Positions 47,367-59,892 are shown, counted from the first letter of the stretch. The stretch is DNA of 64,000 bases from Streptomyces zaomyceticus (GCF_014656215.1 NZ_BNBZ01000004.1:343360-407359), one strand, 5' to 3'. The notes: generated by a model from the letters alone, not told the origin. Made by a program: numbers and translations.

Positions 47367-47684
47367 CTACCGCAGGTCGAACTCGCCGTCCCGGGCGCCG
47401 AGGACGAACGCGTCCCACTCGGCCTTCGTGTAGCGCAGCACCGTGTCCTTGTCGAGGGACGAACGCATCGCCACCGCGCCCTCGGGAAGCCGGGCGATCT
47501 CCACCCGCTCCTCGTCCGGGCTCGTCCCGGGAGCGCCCTCCCACGCGACACCGGAGATGTCGAGCGCGTACAGCTCGTCCTTCTGACGCTGCCTCTCGGC
47601 GGCCCGGTCGCTCCCGGCGGCGCTGCCCGCCGCGCTCCCGGAGACACTGTCGGCGCTGGTCGTGCTGGTGTCTGCGTCGGTCAT
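47367..47684 (-). CDS. DUF397 family protein
   Basis: A 105-aa protein with a Ser/Ala-rich N-terminal tail followed by the DUF397 core: VAWEGAPGTSPDEERVEIAR, AVAMRSSLDKDTVLRYTKAE and WDAFVLGARDGEFDL. DUF397 proteins (BldB/WhiJ-associated) are abundant in Streptomyces, often next to helix-turn-helix regulators; none is adjacent here. It lies within the ESX locus, convergent with esxA, downstream of the eccC terminator. Confidence 0.85.
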   Translation of the reverse strand: MTDADTSTTSADSVSGSAAGSAAGSDRAAERQRQKDELYALDISGVAWEGAPGTSPDEERVEIARLPEGAVAMRSSLDKDTVLRYTKAEWDAFVLGARDGEFDLR

Positions 47685-47708
47685 CGGCGCGTTCCCTTCG
47701 CGGTGGTA

Positions 47709-47740
47709 CGGCGGTCCCTCCCACAGTAGTGGGACCGCCG
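47709..47740 (-). terminator. Terminator after eccC
   Basis: CGGCGGTCCC...CCAC (47709-47724) pairs with GTGGGACCGCCG (47729-47740) with a two-base bulge; 57 bp beyond the eccC stop in its direction. Confidence 0.65.
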
Positions 47741-47796
47741 CACCCGGGCGGGGGGAAATCCCCCGCCCGTCGGCCCGTACGGGCCGCCCGCACCCG

Positions 47797-50700
47797 TCAG
47801 TGGGTCTCGGGCAGCCAGCCCAGCTGCACCAGCGGCGTTCCCCGCTTCCGCGACACGAACGTGCCCCGGCCCGGCGGCATCGGCCGCGCCCGGACGCTGC
47901 CCAGGATGTCGCCCTCCTGCGGATCGCCGGAGAGGATCACGCCCTGCGCCCCCATCTCCTTCGTGCGCTGCATGAACGGCTCGTACATCGCCCGGGACGC
48001 GCCCGCGGCGCTGCGCGCCACGATGAACCGGATGCCGACGTCCCGCGCGAACGGCAGGTTCTCCACCAGGACCGCCAGCGGATTGCCCGAGTTGGTGGCC
48101 ACCAGCTCGAAGTCGTCGACCAGGACGAAGAGTTGCGGCCCCGTCCACCAGCTGCGGTCCCGCAGCTGCTGCGGAGTGATGTCGGGCTTCGGCGCCCGCT
48201 TCGTCATCACCGTGTTGATGGCCTCCATGTGCATCTGCATCGCCGAGGCCATCGGCGCGTACTCCAGGAGGTGCGAGGGAGCCACCGCCTCCAGCATCGT
48301 CCGCCGGTAGTCACCCACCACGATCCGCGCCTGCTCCGGCGTGTACCGCTCGCACAGCTGCTTGGCGATGAGCCTGAGCAGCGCCGTCTTGCCCGACTCG
48401 CTCTCACCGAAGATCAGGAAGAACGGGTCCGACTCGAAGTCGACGAACACCGGCTCCAGGTTCGCCTCGTCGATGCCGATCGCGATGCCGTGCTGCGGGT
48501 ACTCGAAGCCCTTCGGCAGCCGCTCCGCCGGCAGCTTGCGCGGCAGCAGCCGCACCGCGGGAGCCGGGGCCCCCGTCCAGGACGCCTGCACCGACCGTAC
48601 GAACGCCGCCGTGCCGTCCGACAGATCGGCTGCCGAGCTCGACCCGTCGATCCGCGGCAGCGCCCCCATGAAGTGGAGCTTCTCCGCCACCTGACCGCGT
48701 CCCGGCACCCCGGCGGGCACATTGGCCGCGACCTTGCGGTCGAACTCGGAGTCCATGACGTCACCGAGCCGCAGTTCGAGCCGGCCCAGCATCTGGTCCT
48801 TGAGCGCCGCCCGTACCTCCATGTACCGGGCGGCGGTGATCACCACATGGATGCCGTAGCCCAGACCGCGCGCCGCGATGTCGGCGACGATCGGCTCCAG
48901 CATGTCGTAGTCGTTGCGGAAACCGCCCCAGCCGTCGACGATCAGGAACACGTCGCCCCAGGCCTCGCCCGGCAGTTCGCCCGCGGCGCGCTTGCGCCGG
49001 TAGGTCGCGATGGAGTCGATGGAGTTCGAGCGGAAGAACTCCTCCCGCCGGTTCAGCACGCCCATCACCTCGGCGACCGTACGCCGCACCCGCTCCGGGT
49101 CGAGCCGGGACGCCACTCCGCCGACGTGCGGCAGATCGGCGAGCGACACCATGCCGCCGCCACCGAAGTCCAGGCAGTAGAACTGCACCTCGGCCGGGGT
49201 GTGGGTGAGCGCGAACGACGAGACCAGCGTCCGCATCATCGTCGACTTGCCGGACTGCGGACCGCCGACCACCATCATGTGACCGGCCGCGCCGGAGAAG
49301 TCCCGGTACAGCACCTCGCGCCGCTGCTCGAACGGCTTGTCGATGAGGCCGAGCGGCACGGTGAGCCCGCCCTGACGCGTGTACTCCGTCGCCGTGAGCC
49401 CCCGGTCCGCGGTCTGCGCGAGCCCCGGAAGCAGCTGGTCGAGCGACGGCGCCTGGTCGAGCGGCGGCAGCCACACCTGGTGCGCCGGCACCCCCTGGCC
49501 CTCCAGCCGGCGCACGATCACATCGAGGACGGTGTCCGCCAGGGCGTCGTCCTCCTCCGCGCGCTGCGCCGTGAGGTACGCCGGGTCGGGCGCCGCGTAC
49601 ACCACAGGCACCGGCGCCGCCGTGAACACGGCGGGACGCCGCTCCACCGGCATCTGCCCGATCTCCAGGCGCGGCCCGCCCGTCCGGTAGGTCCCGGACA
49701 CGTACGCCGCCTTGAAGCGGGTCATCTCGTCCGTACCGAACTTCAGATAGCCCGAACCGGGCACCGACGGCAGGTGGTACGCGTCCGGCACACCGATCGC
49801 CGTCCGCGACTCCGCCGCCGAGAACGTCCGCAGACCGATCCGGTACGAGAGATACGTGTCCAGGCCGCGCAGCTTGCCCTCCTCGAGGCGCTGCGAGGCG
49901 AGCAGCAGATGCACACCCAGCGAGCGGCCGATGCGGCCGATCTGGATGAACATGTCGATGAAGTCCGGCTTGGCGGTGAGGAGTTCGGAGAACTCGTCGA
50001 TGACGAGGACCAGCGAGGCCAGCGGTTCGAGCGGAGCACCCGCCGCACGCGCCTTCTCGTAGTCGTGGATGTTCGCGTAGTTGCCCGCGGACCGCAGCAG
50101 CTCCTGGCGCCGCTGCAGCTCACCGCGGATCGCGTCGCCCATGCGGTCGACGAGCGTCAGGTCGTCCGACAGGTTGGTGATGACCGCCGCCACGTGCGGC
50201 ATCTGCGACATGCCCGCGAAGGTCGCACCGCCCTTGAAGTCCGCGAGGACGAAGTTCAGCGTCTCCGAGGAGTGCGTCACCGCGAGACCGAGCACCAGCG
50301 TCCGCAGCAGCTCCGACTTGCCGGAACCCGTCGCACCCACACACAGACCGTGCGGACCCATGCCCTCCTGCGCGGCCTCCTTCAGGTCGAGCATGACCGG
50401 CTGGCCGTCCTCGCCGACACCGATCGGCACCCGAAGCCGCTCGGCCACCGACCGGGGCCGCCACGTGCGCGCCACGTCCACCGAGGCGGCGTCGCCCAGG
50501 CTCAGCAGATCCGTGAAGTCCAGATTGGCGAGCAGCGGCTCGTCGTCGTCCCCGCCGCCCATCCGCAGCGGCGCCAGCTGGCGGGCGAGCGCCTCCGCGG
50601 CCGGCAGCGAGATGCCGTCCGGCAGCCCCTCGTACGCGAAGCCGCCCCCCGACTCCAGACGCAGCCGGCCCGGCCGCACCACCACGGAGAGACCACCGCG

Positions 50701-51750
50701 CGGCTCGTCGAGGTCGCCGGAGACCACCTCCACGATCGTCACGCCCTGGAGACCCTCGGCCGCCGCGAGCAGCGAGTCCGGCGGCACCATGCCGCCGTCC
50801 AGGACGACGACCACGTGCGGCTGGTCGAGCACCGGCTGGTTCTCCCGCGAGAACCGCGGCCGCCCGTCCAGCTTCGAGCGGACCATCTGCTCCAGCTCAC
50901 CGAGGTCGTCGCCGAACAGACGCTTCGTGCCCGCCCCGTCGACCTGCCCCGGCACCTGGGTGTGCGGCAGCCACTTCGTCCAGTCCCAGCGCTCCTGCGC
51001 GGGCCGCGCCGCGACCACCGCGAGCATCAGGTCGTCGGGGGAGTGCAGGGTCACCAGCTGCGCCACCAGGGCACGCGCCGCCGCCTGCGCCGACTCCGGC
51101 TCACCCGACACCGTCACGTGGTAGAACGCCCGCATCGAGACCGCCATCGGCAGCCCGTCCAGGGTCCCGTGCACCGCCAGGAACTGCTGCATCGCACCCG
51201 CGCACAACGGCTCCAGCTCGTCCACCGGAGCCGTGTCCGGCGCCACGAGCGGCGTCGCCAACTGCTGCGCCCCGAGGCCGATCCGCGCCTGCCCGAAGTC
51301 GTGGTCGCCGACCCGGCGCTCCCACATCCGCGAACCCTCGGCGACCACCGACCACAACTGCTCGGGGGAGGGGTGCAGATACAACTGCGCGTCCCGCTGC
51401 TTGCGGGCCGTGCGCCGCACCGTACGACGCGTCTGCGCGAGGTATTTGAGGTAGTCGCGGCGGACATCGGACATTTGCCCCTGCGTACCGCGACGGAATC
51501 TGACGAACTGGGCGACGGCCATCGCGATCGTCGAGGCGAGCATCAGCGTGCCCATGATCCGCATGATCGGCGACGGGGTCATGAAGAAGAAGACGACCGA
51601 GGAGCCCATGCCGAGCATCGGCAGGAGCTGCATCAACGCCGACTCCTGCTGTCCCCGCGGGAGTTCCGGCGGAGACTCCAGGATCAGTTCCTCACCGGGC
51701 ACTTCCGGCGGAAGAGACCTCGGCGGGCGTTTGACGACGATCTGGCTCAC
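47797..51750 (-). CDS. eccC: ESX secretion ATPase EccC, single chain
   Basis: A 1317-aa FtsK/SpoIIIE-type motor of the type VII system, the engine and substrate receptor. Two membrane helices near 55-95 (MGSSVVFFFMTPSP; RIMGTLMLASTIAMAV) are followed by three P-loop domains with Walker A GATGSGKSELL (about 470), GGPQSGKST (about 832) and GESESGKTA (about 1115), the third weakest. Walker B aspartates are visible in LVLVIDEFSE, DVFLIVDGW and LFVLVDDFE. In M. tuberculosis ESX-1 this protein is split into EccCa and EccCb; here it is one polypeptide as in many actinobacteria. GTG 51750 is chosen from fit to family start; divergent from eccD. Confidence 0.95.
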   Translation of the reverse strand: MSQIVVKRPPRSLPPEVPGEELILESPPELPRGQQESALMQLLPMLGMGSSVVFFFMTPSPIMRIMGTLMLASTIAMAVAQFVRFRRGTQGQMSDVRRDYLKYLAQTRRTVRRTARKQRDAQLYLHPSPEQLWSVVAEGSRMWERRVGDHDFGQARIGLGAQQLATPLVAPDTAPVDELEPLCAGAMQQFLAVHGTLDGLPMAVSMRAFYHVTVSGEPESAQAAARALVAQLVTLHSPDDLMLAVVAARPAQERWDWTKWLPHTQVPGQVDGAGTKRLFGDDLGELEQMVRSKLDGRPRFSRENQPVLDQPHVVVVLDGGMVPPDSLLAAAEGLQGVTIVEVVSGDLDEPRGGLSVVVRPGRLRLESGGGFAYEGLPDGISLPAAEALARQLAPLRMGGGDDDEPLLANLDFTDLLSLGDAASVDVARTWRPRSVAERLRVPIGVGEDGQPVMLDLKEAAQEGMGPHGLCVGATGSGKSELLRTLVLGLAVTHSSETLNFVLADFKGGATFAGMSQMPHVAAVITNLSDDLTLVDRMGDAIRGELQRRQELLRSAGNYANIHDYEKARAAGAPLEPLASLVLVIDEFSELLTAKPDFIDMFIQIGRIGRSLGVHLLLASQRLEEGKLRGLDTYLSYRIGLRTFSAAESRTAIGVPDAYHLPSVPGSGYLKFGTDEMTRFKAAYVSGTYRTGGPRLEIGQMPVERRPAVFTAAPVPVVYAAPDPAYLTAQRAEEDDALADTVLDVIVRRLEGQGVPAHQVWLPPLDQAPSLDQLLPGLAQTADRGLTATEYTRQGGLTVPLGLIDKPFEQRREVLYRDFSGAAGHMMVVGGPQSGKSTMMRTLVSSFALTHTPAEVQFYCLDFGGGGMVSLADLPHVGGVASRLDPERVRRTVAEVMGVLNRREEFFRSNSIDSIATYRRKRAAGELPGEAWGDVFLIVDGWGGFRNDYDMLEPIVADIAARGLGYGIHVVITAARYMEVRAALKDQMLGRLELRLGDVMDSEFDRKVAANVPAGVPGRGQVAEKLHFMGALPRIDGSSSAADLSDGTAAFVRSVQASWTGAPAPAVRLLPRKLPAERLPKGFEYPQHGIAIGIDEANLEPVFVDFESDPFFLIFGESESGKTALLRLIAKQLCERYTPEQARIVVGDYRRTMLEAVAPSHLLEYAPMASAMQMHMEAINTVMTKRAPKPDITPQQLRDRSWWTGPQLFVLVDDFELVATNSGNPLAVLVENLPFARDVGIRFIVARSAAGASRAMYEPFMQRTKEMGAQGVILSGDPQEGDILGSVRARPMPPGRGTFVSRKRGTPLVQLGWLPETH

Positions 51751-51933
51751 CGGCGCATCAATCCCTCGTTGGAGGCGGGCTCGTGGCGGGATCAGCCGCT
51801 CGGCACCCCAGTCGGCAGCCGGGCGTTCGGACTTCCCCCATGGGACGGCGATCCTACTTGCAGCCCCCACCGGCCGTCCCCGGTAGGGTGGCGCGCGCAT
51901 CGTGCGCAACCGCGAATCAGGGGGTCCAGACAC

Positions 51934-53412
51934 GTGAGTACGACCGCAGCGACCGGTTTCTGCCGCGTCACCGTCGTGGCGCCGGACAGCCGCATCGACG
52001 TCGCACTCCCGGAGGACATCGCCGTCGCCGACGTCTACCCGGAGATCCTGCGACTCACCGGACAGACACAGGCCGCCGGAACGCCCACGGGCTACCACCT
52101 GGTCCGCCGGGACGGTTCCGTCCTCGACGGGGCCCGCACCCTCGCGGCCCAGCAGGTCCTCGACGGCGAGGTGCTCTCCCTGCGCCCGTTCGCCCAGTCC
52201 CTGCCGCCGGCCGTCTACGACGACGTGTCCGACGCCGTGGCCTCCGCCGTCACCCGCGACCGGCACCTGTGGAGCGACGAGCTGCTCCGCGGCGCCGGAC
52301 TCCTCGGCGGCGTGCTGCTCCTCGTCCTGATGGGCTTCGTCCTCTGGTTCGCCGACCCGGTCCGCCACGACATGCACAGCCTGCCCGGCATCATCGCGGG
52401 CGCCGCCGGCTTCCTCCTCACGGCCTTCGCCGGAGTACGGGCCCGGGTGTACGGCGACCGGGCCACCGCCGTCGCCCTCGGCCTCGGCGCGCTGCCACTG
52501 CTGCTCATCGCCGGCTCCGGCATCGTCGGCCCCGACGCCGGCCAGGGACCCGGACGCCTGCAGTTCCTCCTCGGCTGCGTCACCGTCCTCGTCGCCTCCG
52601 TGGCGCTCGTCGCGCTCACCCCCAGCGGCGACGCGCCCTTCGTCGCGGCGACCTTCCTGGCCGCCGTCGGCACCCTCGCCACCTTCCTGGCGATCCTCAC
52701 CGAGACCACCGCCACCGAGACGGCCGCCGTCTGCGCCCCCGTCGCCATCGGCCTCGTCGCCTTCCTGCCCGGCCTCTCCGCCCGCTTCGCCCGGCTCCCC
52801 ATCGGCTACGCCGCCCCGCGCAGCGCCGCCGACGACGAGTTCCTCGGCGAGTCGCAGCACCCGGCCGGCGAGGACGCCCAGCCCGTCGACGGCGAGCGCA
52901 TCGCACTCCAGGCCCGCCGCGGCCACGAGATGCTCCTCGGCCTGGTCGGCGGCTGCGCGGCCGTCGTCGTCGGCTCCGCCGCCGTCCTCGGCTTCGCCGG
53001 AAACGTCTGGGGCCAGCTCCTCGCCCTCGCCGCCGGCCTCGCGATGCTGCTGCGCGCGCGGCTCTTCCGCTACACCTCGCAGGTCGCCTGCATCCTCGTC
53101 GCCGGCATCGCCGCCATCGCGCTGCTCGTCCTCGGCCTCTCCCTCAACCCGCCGGTCGACCTCGTCAAGGACCTCCTGATGTACGGGGACCGCGGCGGTC
53201 TCGACATCCGTACGATCTGGCTCACCGCGGCCGTCGCCGCCGGAGCCGCGCTGGTCACCGCGATCGGCCTGATCATCCCGAGGAAGGGCCTCTCCCCGTT
53301 CTGGGGCCGCCTCCTCGACCTGACCGAGGGCTTCGTCCTGCTCTCCCTCGTCCCGCTCTGCCTCGCCGTCCTCGACGTCTTCACCACGGTCCGCTCGCTC
53401 ACCAGCAAGTAG
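51934..53412 (+). CDS. eccD: ESX membrane channel component EccD
   Basis: A 492-aa protein. The N-terminal cytoplasmic ubiquitin-like (YukD) domain spans about 1-95 (CRVTVVAPDSRIDVALPEDI, then LDGEVLSLRPFAQSL). Eleven membrane helices follow, starting at LLRGAGLLGGVLLLVLMGFV. EccD is the multi-pass core of the type VII pore. GGGGG nine bases before GTG 51934 fixes the start. It is divergent from eccC with a 183-bp shared upstream region. It ends the ESX cluster. Confidence 0.95.
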   Translation: MSTTAATGFCRVTVVAPDSRIDVALPEDIAVADVYPEILRLTGQTQAAGTPTGYHLVRRDGSVLDGARTLAAQQVLDGEVLSLRPFAQSLPPAVYDDVSDAVASAVTRDRHLWSDELLRGAGLLGGVLLLVLMGFVLWFADPVRHDMHSLPGIIAGAAGFLLTAFAGVRARVYGDRATAVALGLGALPLLLIAGSGIVGPDAGQGPGRLQFLLGCVTVLVASVALVALTPSGDAPFVAATFLAAVGTLATFLAILTETTATETAAVCAPVAIGLVAFLPGLSARFARLPIGYAAPRSAADDEFLGESQHPAGEDAQPVDGERIALQARRGHEMLLGLVGGCAAVVVGSAAVLGFAGNVWGQLLALAAGLAMLLRARLFRYTSQVACILVAGIAAIALLVLGLSLNPPVDLVKDLLMYGDRGGLDIRTIWLTAAVAAGAALVTAIGLIIPRKGLSPFWGRLLDLTEGFVLLSLVPLCLAVLDVFTTVRSLTSK

Positions 53413-53637
53413 CGGCCCGCCCGGCGGAGCGCGGGGGCCGCGACCCGACGCGCTCCGCCGAGCTGGTACGCTGTGTGACGGCCGTTTGTGTACGCGCTCC
53501 CGGAAAGCCCCCGACCTCGTCGGGAAGCCTCTGGAAGCAGCGCCCATCGGACCTTCGCCCGTCGAGTCACGGAAGCTTCCCCTGAGATCAAGACCAGGGG
53601 CACTCACGGGCGCACGAACACCTAAGAGGAGATCCGC

Positions 53638-53928
53638 GTGGCTCTCGACGCCGCTGTCAAGAAGCAGATCATGACCGAGTTCGGCACCAAGGAGGGCGAC
53701 ACCGGCTCCCCCGAGGTCCAGGTCGCCATGCTGTCCCGCCGCATCTCGGACCTGACCGAGCACCTCAAGCAGCACAAGCACGACCACCACTCCCGCCGTG
53801 GTCTGCTGATCCTGGTCGGCCAGCGCCGCCGCCTGCTGCAGTACCTGGCCAAGAAGGACATCCAGCGCTTCCGTACGCTGGTCGACCGCCTCGGCATCCG
53901 CCGCGGTGCGGCCGGCGGCGCCAAGTAA
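53638..53928 (+). CDS. rpsO: 30S ribosomal protein S15
   Basis: A 96-aa ribosomal protein binding 16S rRNA early in 30S assembly. Sequence shows [40 protein letters not shown] and [20 protein letters not shown], all signature. GTG 53638 follows GAGGAG by seven bases. Its 225-bp leader (53413-53637) may hold the S15 autoregulatory site seen in other bacteria, but I cannot prove it. It is followed by a hairpin and pnp. Confidence 0.98.
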   Translation: MALDAAVKKQIMTEFGTKEGDTGSPEVQVAMLSRRISDLTEHLKQHKHDHHSRRGLLILVGQRRRLLQYLAKKDIQRFRTLVDRLGIRRGAAGGAK

Positions 53929-53938
53929 CACGCCGTTG

Positions 53939-53974
53939 AGGGAGCGGTTCCCACCTTTCAGGGGGCCGCTCCCT
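53939..53974 (+). terminator. Hairpin between rpsO and pnp
   Basis: AGGGAGCGG (53939-53947) pairs with CCGCTCCCT (53966-53974), with additional CCC/GGG pairing inside the loop. It may terminate rpsO or be an RNA-processing site; such rpsO-pnp hairpins are RNase III or PNPase targets in other bacteria. Confidence 0.6.
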
Positions 53975-54209
53975 TTGCTGTACGTGCACAAAGTGTGCGC
54001 ACCGGCTTAGTCTGGTCGCACAACCCCATACGACGAGCGAGAAGCCGCCGGCCAGCCGCCGGTCCTCGGTAGTGGCCCCCGGACGAATCACCGGGTGCTT
54101 CGATCGAAGACCGGCCCGCACCCGAGGCGCGCCTCTCCGCCACCGTCGAACACCGTCCCCGGCCACACGGGCCCCGGACGCAAAGACGAACACGTAGGAG
54201 AAACCGCTA

Positions 54210-56428
54210 GTGGAGAACGAGACCCACTACGCCGAGGCCGTCATCGACAACGGCACTTTCGGCACCCGCACCATCCGCTTCGAGACCGGCCGTCTCGCCA
54301 AGCAGGCCGCCGGCTCCGCCGTCGCCTACCTGGACGACGACACGATGGTCCTCTCGGCGACCACCGCCTCGAAGCGCCCCAAGGACCAGCTCGACTTCTT
54401 CCCCCTGACGGTGGACGTCGAGGAGCGGCAGTACGCGGCCGGCAAGATCCCCGGCTCCTTCTTCCGCCGTGAGGGCCGCCCCTCCGAGGACGCGATCCTC
54501 ACCTGCCGCCTGATCGACCGGCCGCTGCGCCCCTCCTTCAAGAAGGGCCTGCGCAACGAGATCCAGATCGTCGAGACGATCATGGCGCTCAACCCCGACC
54601 ACCTGTACGACGTGGTCGCGATCAACGCCGCCTCCGCTTCCACGATCCTGGCGGGCCTGCCCTTCTCCGGCCCCATCGGCGCCACCCGCGTCGCCCTGAT
54701 CAAGGGCCAGTGGGTCGCGTTCCCGACGCACACCGAGCTCGAGGACGCCGTCTTCGACATGGTCGTCGCCGGTCGCGTCCTCGAGGACGGCGACGTCGCG
54801 ATCATGATGGTCGAGGCCGAGGCCACCGAGAGGACCATCGACCTCGTCAAGGACGGCGCCGAGGCGCCGACCGAGGAGATCGTCGCCGCCGGTCTCGAGG
54901 CCGCGAAGCCCTTCATCAAGGTCCTCTGCAAGGCCCAGTCGGACCTCGCCGCCAAGGCCGCCAAGCCCACCGGCGAGTTCCCGGTCTTCCTGGACTACCA
55001 GGACGACGTCCTGGAGGCGCTGACCGCCGCCGTCAAGGGTGAGCTCACCAAGGCGCTCACCATCGCCGGCAAGCAGGAGCGCGAGACCGAGCTCGACCGC
55101 ATCAAGGAGCTCGCCGCCGAGAAGCTCCTCCCGGCCTTCGAGGGCCGCGAGAAGGAGATCTCGGGCGCCTACCGCGCGCTGACCAAGAAGCTGGTCCGCG
55201 AGCGCGTCATCAAGGACAAGGTCCGCATCGACGGCCGTGGCCTGACCGACATCCGTACGCTCGCGGCCGAGGTCGAGGCCATCCCGCGCGTGCACGGCTC
55301 GGCGCTGTTCGAGCGTGGCGAGACCCAGATCCTGGGCGTCACCACCCTCAACATGCTCCGCATGGAGCAGCAGCTGGACACCCTCTCCCCGGTGACCCGC
55401 AAGCGCTACATGCACAACTACAACTTCCCGCCGTACTCCGTCGGTGAGACCGGCCGCGTGGGCTCGCCCAAGCGCCGCGAGATCGGCCACGGCGCGCTCG
55501 CCGAGCGCGCCATCGTGCCGGTGCTGCCGACGCGCGAGGAGTTCCCCTACGCGATCCGCCAGGTGTCCGAGGCTCTCGGCTCCAACGGCTCGACGTCCAT
55601 GGGCTCGGTCTGCGCCTCCACCATGTCGCTGCTGAACGCCGGTGTGCCGCTGAAGGCCGCCGTCGCCGGTATCGCCATGGGTCTGATCTCCGAGGAGATC
55701 GACGGCAAGACGCACTACGTCGCCCTCACCGACATCCTCGGTGCCGAGGACGCGTTCGGCGACATGGACTTCAAGGTCGCCGGCACGAAGCAGTTCGTGA
55801 CCGCCCTCCAGCTCGACACCAAGCTCGACGGCATCCCCGCCTCGGTCCTGGCCGCCGCGCTGAAGCAGGCCCGCGACGCGCGTCTGCACATCCTCGACGT
55901 GATGAACGAGGCGATCGACGTTCCGGACGAGATGTCCCCGAACGCGCCGCGCATCATCACCGTCAAGATCCCGGTGGACAAGATCGGTGAGGTCATCGGC
56001 CCCAAGGGCAAGATGATCAACCAGATCCAGGAGGACACCGGCGCCGACATCACGATCGAGGACGACGGCACCATCTACATCGGTGCCCAGCAGGGCTCGC
56101 AGGCCGAGGCCGCCCGCGCCACGATCAACGCGATCGCCAACCCGACCATGCCGGAGGTCGGCGAGCGGTACCTGGGTACGGTCGTCAAGACCACCACCTT
56201 CGGTGCCTTCGTCTCCCTCATGCCCGGCAAGGACGGCCTGCTGCACATCTCGCAGATCCGCAAGCTCGCCGGTGGCAAGCGCGTGGAGAACGTCGAGGAC
56301 GTGCTCGCGATCGGCTCCAAGGTCCAGGTCGAGATCGCCGAGATCGACCAGCGCGGCAAGCTGTCCCTGATCCCCGTGATCGCGGACGACGAGAACGCTG
56401 CCGAGGGTGACAAGGACGACGCTGCCAA

Positions 56429-56432
<4 letters not shown>
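54210..56432 (+). CDS. pnp: Polynucleotide phosphorylase
   Basis: A 740-aa phosphorolytic 3'-5' exoribonuclease, also able to synthesise RNA; in Streptomyces it is the main poly(A)-like polymerase. Two RNase PH domains (residues 20-230 and 330-555; signs [20 protein letters not shown] and [24 protein letters not shown] content) flank a helical domain. A KH domain ([20 protein letters not shown]) and an S1 domain ([20 protein letters not shown]) close it. GTG 54210 follows AGGAG by ten bases. Its stop overlaps the start of the M16 peptidase gene. Confidence 0.98.
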
Positions 56433-58587
<2,155 letters not shown>

Positions 58588-58592
58588 CGGCG

Positions 58593-59048
58593 ATGGGCGG
58601 AAAGATCACGTACATCTTCCTGGCCACCGTGCTGGTGCTCGTCTTCGGCGTGGTGGCCATGGAGGGCGTCCTGCTGCTCCTCACGGGTGAACCGGCGGCC
58701 ATGGGCATGGGCGCGGTGGCGTTCCTGCTGCCCGGTGTCGGTGGCTGGTTCCTCTGGAAGAACACCCGGTTCGCACGGCAGGCGGGTCGCCTCGCCACCG
58801 AGCTGGAGGCGGAGGGCGGCCTGCCCGTCGACGAGCTGAAGCGCACCGAGGGCGGCCGTATCGACCGCGACTCGGCCGACGAGGTCTTCGCCCGGCGCAA
58901 GGCCGAGACGGAGGACTCGCCGGACGACTGGCGCTGCTGGTTCCGGCTCGCGGTGGCGTACCACGACGCCCGCGACACCCCCCGGGCCCGCAAGGCGATG
59001 CAGCGGGCCATCGCCCTCCACGAGGGGCGTCGTCCGGTCAGCGCGTAG
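58593..59048 (+). CDS. Small membrane protein with helical C-terminal region
   Basis: A 151-aa protein with two N-terminal membrane helices (about 5-30 and 37-54) and a C-terminal helical region resembling a TPR (FRLAVAYHDARDTPRARKAM). The TPR-like portion would be cytoplasmic. It begins 5 bp after dapB. Its last 11 bp overlap the end of the convergent PH-domain gene. Function unknown; conserved with dapB in Streptomyces as I recall. Confidence 0.85.
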   Translation: MGGKITYIFLATVLVLVFGVVAMEGVLLLLTGEPAAMGMGAVAFLLPGVGGWFLWKNTRFARQAGRLATELEAEGGLPVDELKRTEGGRIDRDSADEVFARRKAETEDSPDDWRCWFRLAVAYHDARDTPRARKAMQRAIALHEGRRPVSA

Positions 59049-59598
59049 CGGCCTGGGCGACGCCGTACTCGGCGTTCCACGCCTCGACCGTGTCGGCCGC
59101 CCGGTCGAAGGCCTCGACACGGGAGAGGAAGTCGGCGTTGTGGTCGGTGAGCAGCAGCAGCTGCTCACCACCCTGCCGACCGAGCACCAGGGCCTGGCCC
59201 TGGACGGTGCGGGGGAGACCCAGCCAGCGCACCGGCTGCTGCACGGTCCGTACGGACGTCACCTTCGCCCACGGCACGGTGACGGTCGAGAAGAAGGCCA
59301 CGCGGCGCGCTCCGGCGCGGCTCACCCAGGTGCCCATGCGCAGCATCCGCAGGGCGGCCAGGATGACGAGCACGGCCATGCCCAGGGTGACGCCCGCGCC
59401 GCTGAACGCTCCGGCGGCGGCGATGATCACCGCGGCGAGCAGCACGAACGAGGCGAGCAGCAGCGCGAGCGCCGCCGCGCCGACCCGCCAGGAACCCGGC
59501 CGGTAGGGACGACGCCACTGATCGTGGTCGTCGAACGGCAGGGCGATGTGGTCGTTCGTGTCAAAAGCACGGTCGGCCGTCAGAAAGGGCAGGGGCAC
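59038..59598 (-). CDS. PH-domain membrane protein
   Basis: A 186-aa protein. Two membrane helices (about 38-60 and 67-86) precede a PH-like beta domain (ARRVAFFSTVTVPWAKVTSV, QALVLGRQGGEQLLLLTDHN). Bacterial PH (bPH) domains of this type are common in actinobacterial membrane proteins. The convergent gene overlaps its tail by 11 bp. Start GTG 59598. Function unknown. Confidence 0.8.
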   Translation of the reverse strand: MPLPFLTADRAFDTNDHIALPFDDHDQWRRPYRPGSWRVGAAALALLLASFVLLAAVIIAAAGAFSGAGVTLGMAVLVILAALRMLRMGTWVSRAGARRVAFFSTVTVPWAKVTSVRTVQQPVRWLGLPRTVQGQALVLGRQGGEQLLLLTDHNADFLSRVEAFDRAADTVEAWNAEYGVAQAATR

Positions 59599-59652
59599 GA
59601 CAGATCCTCACTCACAAGCACGCTCGAAGGGGCAGTGCCCGGTGAGGCTACC

Positions 59653-59892
59653 TCAGCGGTTGTCGGAGGCTTCCGACTGCTGCTGACGAGTGGCGGAGTC
59701 ACCCGACTGCAGGGACGGCATCCCGAAGATCAGCGACCCGACGAGACCGGCCACGACGGTCAGTCCGAGCAGGGTACGGCCCACGATCTGCGAGGCACCG
59801 AGGCGCTCCCGGGGTGGTGGAGTGACGTTACTGCGAAAGTGGTCGGCCTCCGCGACGAACGCGAACGGTACGGCCTCTTCCCGGCTGAACAT
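59653..59892 (-). CDS. Small single-pass membrane protein
   Basis: A 79-aa protein, MFSREEAVPFAFVAEADHFR onward, with one transmembrane helix (about 41-57, LLGLTVVAGLVGSLIFG) and a polar Gln/Ser-rich tail. ATG 59892 is preferred: GAGGAG precedes it by about ten bases, while 59928 has no site. It lies 54 bp before the PH-domain gene and is divergent from thyX. Function unknown. Confidence 0.75.
   Translation of the reverse strand: MFSREEAVPFAFVAEADHFRSNVTPPPRERLGASQIVGRTLLGLTVVAGLVGSLIFGMPSLQSGDSATRQQQSEASDNR

Noticed and set aside
47662..51933. The extra N-terminal 1424 residues of a plus-strand frame ending with EccD
   Set aside because: This part is antisense to eccC and Arg/His-rich; EccD begins at GTG 51934 with a ribosome binding site.
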